Source of the DNA: an uncultured Collinsella sp.
GTDB lineage: Bacteria > Actinomycetota > Coriobacteriia > Coriobacteriales > Coriobacteriaceae
Assembly: GCA_900551655.1 (NCBI GenBank)
Contig: URWM01000038.1
Span: 1-9,905, forward strand
Reading direction: 5' to 3'
Length of the DNA stretch: 9,905 nucleotides
Shown here piece by piece: positions 1-6,437 of this stretch (the stretch's first letter is position 1; the number at the start of each line of letters is the position of its first letter). The translations under genes and the position numbers were made by a program. The notes under the pieces were generated by a model. The model was not told the DNA's origin. It saw only the letters and a program-made list of their open reading frames with translations, and ran no database searches.

Positions 1-48
1 CGAGATTCCTCTACGTCTCGTGGGCTCGGAGATGTGTATAAGAGACAG
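1..48 (+). other. Illumina Nextera adapter (sequencing artefact)
   Basis: This is library adapter, not genome. Bases 1-6 (CGAGAT) are the end of the P7 flow-cell sequence. Bases 7-14 (TCCTCTAC) sit in the i7 index position and match what I recall as index N712. Bases 15-29 (GTCTCGTGGGCTCGG) are the Nextera read-2 handle. Bases 30-48 (AGATGTGTATAAGAGACAG) are the 19-bp Tn5 mosaic end. The order is that of a finished Nextera P7 end, so the contig was extended through an untrimmed read. The minus-strand gene that follows reads through it without a stop, so the adapter would add false residues to that protein if left in place. Confidence 0.98.
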
Positions 49-1406
49 CCTTTAAATGTCATCACAATTTGATTGCCGGATTTGCGTTCGTCTGAATAGT
101 GGGCAGTAACGCCGGTTTCTCGGAGCAGCTGCTCAAGCTGAGTTTTGCAGCCCCGGGGAATCGCAACATAACCATCTCTCAGTTCGCTGAGGTCTATAAG
201 TCGCGGTTTACCGAATACCGATTGATGCATGGCTTGTGCTCGATAGAATTCTGGGTTGGCGAATGTTGCGAGCCCGCGGATTTCCATTTGAGCTGCAGGA
301 CTCAGAGACTTTTCGGGGATGTAGAGCATATCGGCTTGCGTGACGGGCAGCGATGAAGGAAAGTCCCGCGATGTGAGCGGTAGCCGCTTTCGTGGTTTTT
401 GGGCATATCGTTTGGTCTTGTTTGCGACCGTAACTGTTGCTAGCCCGTGTGGGTTGTCCCCAGTGGTCTCGATCAGATTTTGCACTGTCGAGCGCGGAAT
501 CAGCTGGACTTGCGACAGATAAAGCCATTGGTCGGGAAAGGGCTCGAATTGTTCGTCTACAAATACGCTGTTTCCTTCACGTTGTGCCTTGCCTTGAAAG
601 GGAAGTGCGATGAGGTTTCCAAAACCTCCATCGGGAATAGTGTCCTGAGCGGGTAGCATTCGATCAAAGGCCTCGAACGTGATTGTCTTATTAAGCGCCG
701 CAGCTTCGGTTATAAGGCAACTTCCAAACTCTCTGGCAGCCTTTGCGCTGATTGGCTCGAGAAAGAAAAACCAGATGTGTGCGCCGTTGCCGGACCTTGA
801 GCGCTCGACGGCGGCGTTAATGTTCCGTCGTTTTGCAACAAGCCGTACGACATTTGTTGCCTCTTTCCAGTCTGCTTTGTCAAAATCGATGACGAGAACT
901 TTCGTATTGCAGTTCTTGTCGAGTACATATTGCCCGAGGACATCGCGGAACCGGTCATCGTTGCCTTTAAAGTGAGCAATGATTGCGGCATCGCTTAATT
1001 CTGGGAAGACGCGATTGTGGCATTCTGCGCATTTGACTTTTTGATGGGCTACTTTGGGACAAATTCCCGGCTTCCACTCGTTTGCGCAAGCGGGCGTATA
1101 GCCGATGCCCCCGTCTTTTCTGCGATATCCATGAGCGTAAACATCTTTACGCCCGGTAAAGAGGCTGCGAAAGAGCTCGAGTTTGTCACGTGCTGGGCTC
1201 GCACTGGTGACGATGCCCTCGATTTGTGCTCGTTCATCGAACAAAGCGCCGGCTTCTTCCCACTCTTCAAGTGTGGCGTAGCGTACGTCTGAACCGTTGT
1301 TGCAAATGACGATTTGTCGGTGTGGGTCTGCGGTGTGCGCAATCGTCTGATCGTATTTAAATTGTGCGGTCCCAAAGAGGGCGTATTGATGCATGGTGTT
1401 GCCCAT
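49..1406 (-). CDS. TOTE-type AEP primase(-helicase) protein, 3' truncated
   Basis: This open frame is read leftward and has no stop before the contig end. About 452 residues are present from the ATG at 1404-1406. The family (primase domain followed by an SF2 helicase and often a nuclease) is thought to act in conflict with mobile elements; that role is from the literature on the family, not from this sequence. Visible features, in order: a four-cysteine cluster (C107, C116, C126, C129) that probably binds zinc; the catalytic DxD in LVIDFDKADW (D174, D176); the AEP histidine motif RSRSGNGAHIW (H210); a QDTIPDGGFGNLIALP block (about 254-269); and a family linker region, FANPEFYRAQAM to AIPRGC (about 382-420). 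The sequence stops at IVMTFK, where I expect the helicase domain to begin. The start is uncertain: no clear Shine-Dalgarno precedes either the ATG at 1406 or the one at 1394, and the frame stays open upstream to 1559. Sampled GC is near 50%, lower than the neighbours, which suggests transfer. The AEP assignment is firm; the helicase is inferred. Confidence 0.85.
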
Positions 1407-1615
1407 TTGAATGCCATTCTTGTGTTGGAGTTGCTGAGACGAGGGTACGGCATTGCGACTTCTTGGGATATATAATTTCGATTCAAGTTCGCTAATGGTG
1501 AGGGATTGCTCCGCGAGTGGCTTTCGGTCGATGCCAAGGCGCGCGACGGCCCTTGGTAATCAGGATTTGCGGTTATGTGGGCAGCCAGAGGCGTAAAGAG
1601 CGGGCTTCATCCGAA
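1407..1615. other. Open, coding-like stretch upstream of the primase
   Basis: In the primase frame, 1407-1559 stays open for 51 codons and reads plausibly (for example GIDRKPLAEQSLTISELES). It contains no ATG, GTG, TTG or CTG, and is closed by a TGA at 1560-1562. In the frame shifted by one base, a stretch around 1538-1606 also looks protein-like (ITANPDYQGPSRALA), ending upstream at a TGA at 1607-1609. This could be a damaged 5' end of the primase gene (frameshift or truncation), or simply leader DNA. I see no promoter or RNA gene in it. Confidence 0.35.
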
Positions 1616-1843
1616 CCCGGTGGGCAAAAAATGGCAAATATGAGTACTGTTGCCTGGCTAGTACCATATCATTTGGAAAGTATTTAAGACCAATTGGCTG
1701 AGATTAGATATTTCTAACCCCCTTACCACGACGATTCGGGGCTTTATGGCGCTTGAAATCGGTGAAAGCGGGCAATTTCAGCTAGATTTTGCTGTTACTA
1801 AAATTGTGACAGTACTCATATTTGCCATTTTTTGCCCACTGGG
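1616..1843. repeat. Inverted-repeat-bounded 228-bp element
   Basis: The left arm (1616-1650) and right arm (1809-1843) are reverse complements over 35 bp with one mismatch. The inner 31 bp (1620-1650 against 1809-1839) match perfectly. The core reads GGCAAAAAATGGCAAATATG on the left and its complement on the right. The arms enclose 158 bp of AT-richer DNA with no credible gene; a smaller palindrome, TTAGATATTTCTAA, lies at 1704-1717. I see no target-site duplication at the outer edges. It could be a MITE-like element, two copies of a dispersed intergenic repeat in opposite orientation, or a recombination site. The arms are certain; the interpretation is open. Confidence 0.7.
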
Positions 1844-1931
1844 TATCGTTGGGGCCAATCAAAGCTCCCCAAACAGCTGGGAACGCGCCAATCGCCAGCA
1901 ATATCTTGTATGTGGGTAGCGCGCGGCAATA

Positions 1932-1997
1932 AAGTTGCGGTGGAATAGGGATTGATTTGCGGCTGATAAGCCAAAAACAGTTCCTATTCCACCGCAA
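1932..1997. repeat. Palindromic TTGCGGTGGAATAG repeat, copy 1 (degV 3' end)
   Basis: The 15-bp perfect arms TTGCGGTGGAATAGG (1935-1949) and its complement (1983-1997) enclose 33 nt that include a small hairpin GGCT-GATA-AGCC (1961-1972). It begins 15 bp beyond the stop of the leftward degV gene, so the transcript would fold here. The T-run on that side is short (CTTTATT), so termination would be weak or helped by other factors. Bases 1932-1948 are identical to 5205-5221, marking a repeat family. Confidence 0.75.
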
Positions 1998-2012
1998 GTG
2001 GTAAAGGTGCCC

Positions 2013-2873
2013 CTAGTGGATGGGCTGGTAACGAGGACAGTAGCTGATGGCGATGGCGTCGACGCCTACATGGGTGGCGATGGTGCAGCCGATGGGGCCA
2101 GTGCCGGCGTCTACGTAATCCTGGCCCGCGAGTGCCTCGTTGACAAGCTCCTGCTCCTCGGCGGCGCCGGTCGTGAGCACACGCACGCTTGAGCCCGGGT
2201 GCTCGTCCAAAAACGCGAGGCAATCTGCCATGGTGTTGGCGACGATGCGCTTGGCGCCGCGGCCCTTTTTGATGGCCTTGATCTCGCCCGATTTCCACTC
2301 CGGCGAAACGGCCAGGCGAATGTTGAGCATCTGCGTGAGTTGGCCGGCGAGCTTGGGCGCGCGGCCGTTCTTAACGAGGTTCTTGAGCGTGCGGGGAATC
2401 AGCAGCAGGTGGGCGTCGGGCAGGGCCGCGCGGATCTGCGCCTCGGTCTCGTCCAGGCTGCGGCCGTCCTCGCGCATGGCGAGCGCATACTCCACCAGCA
2501 GGCCCTCGGCGCCCGAGCCGGTGCGCGAATCGATGCAACGCACGTCGAGCTCGTGGGTATCGGCCACCTGGCACGCGTTAGCGTAGCAGGCCGACCATTC
2601 ACTGCATAGCGAGATAAAGATGGCGCTGTCGTGGCCGTCGGCGCGCACACGATCGAAGAGCTCCTTGAACTCGCCGGCGCTCGGCTGCGAGGTGTGCGGC
2701 AGCTGCTCGGAGCCGGCCATGCGAGCGACATACTCCTCAGCGGTGATCTGCACCTGGTCGAGCAGGTCCTCGCCTTCGATAATCACATGCAGCGGAATCA
2801 CGTAAATGCCGAGCTCTTGGGCGCGGGCGGGGGAGATGTCCGACGTGGAGTCGGTTATGATGGCAAAAGACAT
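2013..2873 (-). CDS. DegV family lipid-binding protein
   Basis: The protein is 286 residues, a normal length for the DegV/FakB family. These cytosolic proteins hold one fatty acid; FakB members present it to a fatty-acid kinase. The N-terminus has the family opening SFAIITDSTSDI (TDST at 7-10). A TSQPSAGEF segment follows at 61-69, then NGRAPKL near 169-174 where the family has a G-R motif, and GTGPIGCTIATHVG at 257-270 for the C-terminal ligand pocket. Two pocket segments are unusual: the common serine-rich SSxLSGT is SLCSEWSACY here, and the usual HTGPG is HVGVD, so the ligand may differ. The ATG at 2871-2873 was chosen because AAAGGTG (2879-2885, complement strand) lies 5 nt upstream; a longer frame to 2930 would run back through this ribosome site and the spacer. 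No fakA-like gene is in the window. It is divergent from the HAD gene and followed by palindromic repeat copy 1. Confidence 0.9.
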   Translation of the reverse strand: MSFAIITDSTSDISPARAQELGIYVIPLHVIIEGEDLLDQVQITAEEYVARMAGSEQLPHTSQPSAGEFKELFDRVRADGHDSAIFISLCSEWSACYANACQVADTHELDVRCIDSRTGSGAEGLLVEYALAMREDGRSLDETEAQIRAALPDAHLLLIPRTLKNLVKNGRAPKLAGQLTQMLNIRLAVSPEWKSGEIKAIKKGRGAKRIVANTMADCLAFLDEHPGSSVRVLTTGAAEEQELVNEALAGQDYVDAGTGPIGCTIATHVGVDAIAISYCPRYQPIH

Positions 2874-2929
2874 AATTGCACCTTTCGATGGGGCGCCTGC
2901 GCGCCGCCGATTGAGAGCAAAGTGCGTCA

Positions 2930-2958
2930 AGTATAGTGGAGTTGTTCCACATTGCCAG
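2930..2958 (-). promoter_or_regulatory. Predicted degV promoter
   Basis: On the minus strand there is a good -10, TATACT (2930-2935), with a weak -35, CTGGCA (2953-2958), exactly 17 bp upstream. The spacer contains a perfect 5-bp-arm palindrome, GTGGA-GTTGT-TCCAC (2936-2950), placed where a repressor could block polymerase. A second inverted repeat, GTTGA-ATAG-TCAAC (2967-2980), lies just upstream between the divergent genes. The -10 and its spacing are the main support; operator function is inference. Confidence 0.5.
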
Positions 2959-3023
2959 CTTTAATTGTTGAATAGTCAACGGTTTGAAGCGCTGGTGTGG
3001 AAATCGCCAACTGGGGAAGAGGG

Positions 3024-3692
3024 ATGTCGATGGCGGCATTACAGCTATGCGAGCGGCCGGTTGTGCTGTTCGATTTTGACGGTACGGTGGCCGATACGGG
3101 TCGGGCAGTGATGACCTCGACGCGCAAGACGCTGGCTGCGCGCGGGTTTTCGGAGACGCAGATGGGTGATCTGCGCCGCATGATCGGGCCGCCCCTGTGG
3201 AAGAGCTTTCACGACTTTTACGGCTTTTCCCGCGAGGAGTCGCTTGTGGTGGCCGACGAGTACCGCGCCTTTTTTGATGAGCTGGGACCGGAGGAGTACC
3301 CCGTGTTCGATGGGATTCCCGAGCTGCTGGATGAGTTGGCCGCCCGGGGCAAGCGTATGGCCGTGGCGACGTCACGCATGGAGGCCAAATGCATCGACAT
3401 GGTGCATGAGCTTGGTCTTTCTCAGTTCGAAGCCGTGGTTGGCATGAATCCTCCGCAGGGGCGCGAGACCAAGGCCGATTCGGTTCGCGATGCCCTGGCG
3501 GCGCTCGGCGCGACGGCGGACGATGCCGTGATGATCGGCGATCGCTTTAACGACGTCGAGGGCGCGCACGCGATGGGCGTGCCGTGCATCGGCATCTATT
3601 CGGGCGCGGCGGCGCCGGGCGAGCACGAGGCGGCGGGTGCCGATGCAGTGGTGCACTCGGTGGCCGAGCTTGCTAAACTTTTCGCTATATAA
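3024..3692 (+). CDS. HAD family hydrolase, phosphoglycolate phosphatase-like
   Basis: The 222-residue protein is a soluble phosphatase of the haloacid dehalogenase superfamily. All four motifs are present: motif I FDFDGTVADTG with nucleophile D17 and D19; motif II ATSR with T116/S117; motif III K150 in RETKADS; and motif IV IGDRFND with D173 and D177. A small helical cap lies between motifs I and II, with IGPPL at 54-58 as in Gph/PpaX-type enzymes, so phosphoglycolate, pyrophosphate or another small phosphoester are candidate substrates; the exact one cannot be read. Starts at 3024 (ATG), 3030 (ATG) and 2997 (GTG) share the frame. The purine-rich GGGGAAGAGGG at 3013-3023 supports 3024 or 3030, and 3030 fits the GAGG core slightly better. 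The dipeptidase gene follows after 54 bp, so they probably share a transcript. Confidence 0.9.
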   Translation: MSMAALQLCERPVVLFDFDGTVADTGRAVMTSTRKTLAARGFSETQMGDLRRMIGPPLWKSFHDFYGFSREESLVVADEYRAFFDELGPEEYPVFDGIPELLDELAARGKRMAVATSRMEAKCIDMVHELGLSQFEAVVGMNPPQGRETKADSVRDALAALGATADDAVMIGDRFNDVEGAHAMGVPCIGIYSGAAAPGEHEAAGADAVVHSVAELAKLFAI

Positions 3693-3746
3693 GTGTTTGA
3701 TGTGAGGGGCGGGCACGCTCGCCGCTCATTGGTAAGGAGGTCGTCC

Positions 3747-5183
3747 ATGAATCAGGTGGAGCAGAGCGTCGCCGAGTATGTCGACGAGGTCTGGGAAGAT
3801 GTCGTCGCCGATATCGAGCAGCTGGTGAGCTATCCGTCCGTGGCAGTTTCTGCCGATGCAGAGCCCGGCGCGCCGTTTGGCCGCCCGGTCCGTGACGCGC
3901 TCGACTGTGCGCTCGGCATCGCGCAGAAGCTCGGCTATCAGACGAGCGACGACGAGGGCTATGTGGGAATCGCCGATATCCCGGGCCGCGGCGACAAACA
4001 GCTCGCGACTATCTGCCACGTGGACGTGGTTCCCGCCGGCCCTGGCTGGAACACCGACCCGTTCACCATGGAGCGCCGCGAGGGCTGGCTGCTCGGTCGC
4101 GGCGTGATTGACGACAAGGGCCCGGCGGTATTGTCACTCTACGCCGGCGCCTACTTGCTCAAGCACGGCATTGTTCCGCGCTACACCTTCCGCGCGCTGC
4201 TGGGCTGCGATGAGGAAGTGGGCATGTCCGACGTTCACCATTATCTGGAGAACTACGCAGACCCCGACTTTTTGTTTACGCCCGATGCCGAGTTCCCGGT
4301 CTGCAATGCCGAGAAGGGCCAGTTTGGGGCGACGTTCGTGAGCCCCAAGATCGACGGCGGGCGCATCGTGTCGTGGAGCGGCTCCGAGGCGAGCAATGCC
4401 ATTCCGTCGCAGTCCATCTGCGAGCTTGCGATTGCCGCCGATGAGCTGCCGGCGCCCGTTGAGAACGTCGACCGCCTGGAGATCACGGCGCTTGATAACG
4501 GGCATGCGCAGATTTTCGCCCACGGTATTGGCGGCCACGCTTCGATGCCTGAGGGCACCATCAACGCCGTCGGCCTGATCGTGGCGTATCTGCGCGAGGC
4601 CGAGGACGCGTTTGGTGCCCGCGGCGAGCGCCTGCTGACGCCTGCCGAGCACGAGTTCGTCAAGTTCCTGGCCTTTGTGCATGCGGATGCCTATGGTCGC
4701 GGCCTGGGTATCGATGCGACGAGTCCGGCGTTTGGCCCGCTTACCTGCAACGCTGGCGTCATCCGCGTGGCGGATGGCCATATTGAGCAGGTCATCGACG
4801 TGCGTTTTCCCGACAGTACGAGCGCCGATACCATGTGCGAGCAGCTCGAGCCGCTCGTGGGCCGCTTTGGCGTGACGTATCGCGTGGGTCGCGCCAAGGT
4901 GCCGTTCTCGGTTTCGGCCGACGATCCGGCCGTGAAGGCGCTCATCGACACCTATAACGAGTTTACGGGCAAGCATGCCGAGCCCTTCGCCATGGGCGGC
5001 GGCACGTACGCGCGCAACTTTGCCCGCGCCGTGTCGTTTGGTCCCGAGGAGACCGGCCTGGAGCTGCCCGCATGGGGCGGCCAGATGCACGGTCCCAACG
5101 AGTGCGCCAACGAGGAACAGCTCAAGCAAGCGCTCAAGATCTATATTGTTGCGATCCTCCGTTTGAATGAATTAGAGCTTTAA
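3747..5183 (+). CDS. Sapep/PepV-type M20 metallodipeptidase
   Basis: The 478-residue protein is a cytosolic metal-dependent dipeptidase of family M20A, cutting dipeptides and other short peptides. All expected active-site residues are visible: HVDVVPAG (ligand H91 with D93), GVIDDKGP (bridging aspartate at 122/123), GCDEEVGMSD (catalytic E156-E157), PDAEFP (D180) and QMHGPNE near the C-terminus (H448). The lid/dimerisation domain lies between these, with HGIGGHASMPEG around 258-269, another conserved M20 segment. The length matches PepV and Sapep proteins (about 470 residues). The start is set by an ideal TAAGGAGG at 3733-3740, 6 nt before the ATG; an upstream GTG in frame at 3693 has no such site. 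It follows the HAD gene and ends at a strong hairpin terminator. Confidence 0.95.
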   Translation: MNQVEQSVAEYVDEVWEDVVADIEQLVSYPSVAVSADAEPGAPFGRPVRDALDCALGIAQKLGYQTSDDEGYVGIADIPGRGDKQLATICHVDVVPAGPGWNTDPFTMERREGWLLGRGVIDDKGPAVLSLYAGAYLLKHGIVPRYTFRALLGCDEEVGMSDVHHYLENYADPDFLFTPDAEFPVCNAEKGQFGATFVSPKIDGGRIVSWSGSEASNAIPSQSICELAIAADELPAPVENVDRLEITALDNGHAQIFAHGIGGHASMPEGTINAVGLIVAYLREAEDAFGARGERLLTPAEHEFVKFLAFVHADAYGRGLGIDATSPAFGPLTCNAGVIRVADGHIEQVIDVRFPDSTSADTMCEQLEPLVGRFGVTYRVGRAKVPFSVSADDPAVKALIDTYNEFTGKHAEPFAMGGGTYARNFARAVSFGPEETGLELPAWGGQMHGPNECANEEQLKQALKIYIVAILRLNELEL

Positions 5184-5204
5184 GGTTTCGCGGTTTCCCA
5201 ATCT

Positions 5205-5277
5205 AAGTTGCGGTGGAATAGTTCCTAGAATGGGCCATTTGATGGCCAAGCAGGAACTATTTCACCGCAACTTTTTT
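5205..5277 (+). terminator. Intrinsic terminator made of TTGCGGTGGAATAG palindrome, copy 2
   Basis: The 22-bp arms (5205-5226 and 5252-5273) pair with a single G-T wobble (5216/5262). The loop contains a small inner stem, GGCCA/TGGCC (5233-5247). A T-run at 5272-5277 follows the right arm, giving a classic rho-independent terminator 21 bp after the dipeptidase stop. The first 17 bases of the left arm are identical to repeat copy 1 at 1932-1948, so this is a repeat family member serving as a terminator. Confidence 0.88.
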
Positions 5278-5474
5278 ATCGGTGTAAAAGGCGCGCCACG
5301 CTAAATGCCGGGATTGTTATTCGTTTGTAAAGGCTGGGCAGCGCTTGCGGTAAGGGTCTATCAGATGCCCGTAAGAAACCGCAGCTGGCGCGGCTGTCGC
5401 CTGATCGAGGTCGTATCTTTCCAAACAGCAAAGCGGGCAGGGTGCCCGCGAGTCGCATGTATGAAAGGAAGATC
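5278..5474 (+). promoter_or_regulatory. pstS upstream/leader region
   Basis: This 197-bp gap should hold the promoter of the pst operon, but I find no convincing -35/-10 pair. Three structures stand out. GTAAG half-sites in CGGTAAG (5348-5354) and CCGTAAG (5369-5375) repeat with a 21-bp period, about two helical turns, as tandem response-regulator boxes often do. A 6-bp stem TGCGGT/ACCGCA (5346-5351 and 5378-5383) encloses them. A perfect 7-bp hairpin GCGGGCA-GGG-TGCCCGC (5433-5449) lies 25 nt before the start codon in the likely leader RNA. A PhoP-type binding site is plausible but not demonstrated. Confidence 0.3.
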
Positions 5475-6413
5475 ATGCTCGATCAGGCTTATTCTCGTCG
5501 TCAGTTCCTCGGCCTCGCTGGTGGTCTTGCCAGCATCGTCGGTCTCGGTCTCGTTGGGTGCGGCGGCTCCGGCGCATCCGATGCCGCCGACAAGGGTAGC
5601 GCCGCTGCTGCCGAGTCCGTCTCCGGCGAGGTGACCTACGACGGCGCCTCTTCGTTCCAGGCTCTCGTCGAGGCTGCTGCCGAGAAGTTCATGGACGCCA
5701 ACCCCGACGTCTCCATCTCCGGTTCGGGTAACGGTTCGGGCAAGGGCCTGACCGCTGTCGCCGCCGGTACCGTCACCATCGGTAACTCTGACGTCTTCGC
5801 CGAGACCAAGCTCGAGGCCGACCAGGTCAAGAACCTCGTTGACCACGAGGTCGCCGTTGTGGGCATGGGTCCCGTCGTCTCCAAGAACGTCAAGGTCGAC
5901 GACCTGTCCCTCGAGCAGCTCAAGGGTATCTTCTCCGGTCAGATTACCAACTGGAAGGAGGTCGGCGGCGACGACGCCACCATCGTCGTCCTCAACCGTA
6001 AGGCTGGCTCCGGTACCCGCGCTACCTTCGAGGCCGCCGTCTTTGGCGACGAGGCTGTCGACTTTAAGGGCGACGCCGAGCTCGACAAGTCCGGCGACGT
6101 CCAGACTCAGATCGCCAGCACCGACAACGCCATCTCCTACCTCGACTTCTCGCACTTCGATGACTCCAAGTTCAACGCCATCAAGGTCGAGGGCGTCGAG
6201 CCCAAGAGTGCAAACGTCACCGACGACTCCTTCAAGATCTGGGCTACCGAGCACATGTACTGCGCAAAGGACGCCGACGACGCCACCAAGGCCTTCCTGG
6301 AGTTCATGCTTTCCGACGACGTGCAGGGCAAGCTCGTCGAGGAGCAGGGCTTTATCCCCGTCTCTGCCATGAAGGTCGTCAAGGACGCCAGCGGCAAGGT
6401 CTCCGCTAAATAA
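5475..6413 (+). CDS. pstS: Phosphate ABC transporter substrate-binding lipoprotein
   Basis: The 312-residue PstS captures inorganic phosphate outside the membrane and passes it to PstCA. The N-terminus carries a twin-arginine signal, SRRQFL (7-12), then a hydrophobic stretch and a lipobox, LVGC, with C29 as the lipidated first mature residue; it should therefore be exported folded by Tat and anchored. A Ser/Ala/Gly-rich linker follows. Phosphate-pocket segments are DGASSF (56-61), GSGNGSGKG (83-91), IGNSD (D106) and NRKAGSGTRATF (R175, S179, T181). The ATG at 5475 has AAAGGA (5464-5469) 5 nt upstream; an in-frame start at 5442 would put 11 residues before the signal and run through the leader hairpin. 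Codons are more strongly biased to GTC, CTC, AAG and GAG than in the neighbours, which fits high expression. It is the first gene of the pst operon, with pstC 24 nt downstream. Confidence 0.96.
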   Translation: MLDQAYSRRQFLGLAGGLASIVGLGLVGCGGSGASDAADKGSAAAAESVSGEVTYDGASSFQALVEAAAEKFMDANPDVSISGSGNGSGKGLTAVAAGTVTIGNSDVFAETKLEADQVKNLVDHEVAVVGMGPVVSKNVKVDDLSLEQLKGIFSGQITNWKEVGGDDATIVVLNRKAGSGTRATFEAAVFGDEAVDFKGDAELDKSGDVQTQIASTDNAISYLDFSHFDDSKFNAIKVEGVEPKSANVTDDSFKIWATEHMYCAKDADDATKAFLEFMLSDDVQGKLVEEQGFIPVSAMKVVKDASGKVSAK

Positions 6414-6437
6414 GTAATCGCCCCGGAAAGGTTTGCA

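Noticed and set aside
30..48. Tn5 mosaic end read as a natural transposon end
   Set aside because: It is preceded by the Nextera read-2 handle, an 8-base index and P7 sequence, which only occur together in sequencing libraries.
99..991. Several plus-strand frames of 60-98 codons at the left end
   Set aside because: They are antisense to the primase domain and show no recognisable protein features.
1049..1537. 162-codon minus-strand frame starting with an ATG, overlapping the primase
   Set aside because: The frame shifted by one base carries the cysteine cluster and continues into the primase catalytic motifs, while this one gives Ser/Thr/Pro-rich sequence with no family resemblance.
1782..1997. 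71-codon minus-strand frame between the repeats and degV
   Set aside because: It runs across both the palindromic repeat and the right inverted-repeat arm, so its codons are mostly repeat DNA; no ribosome site or domain.
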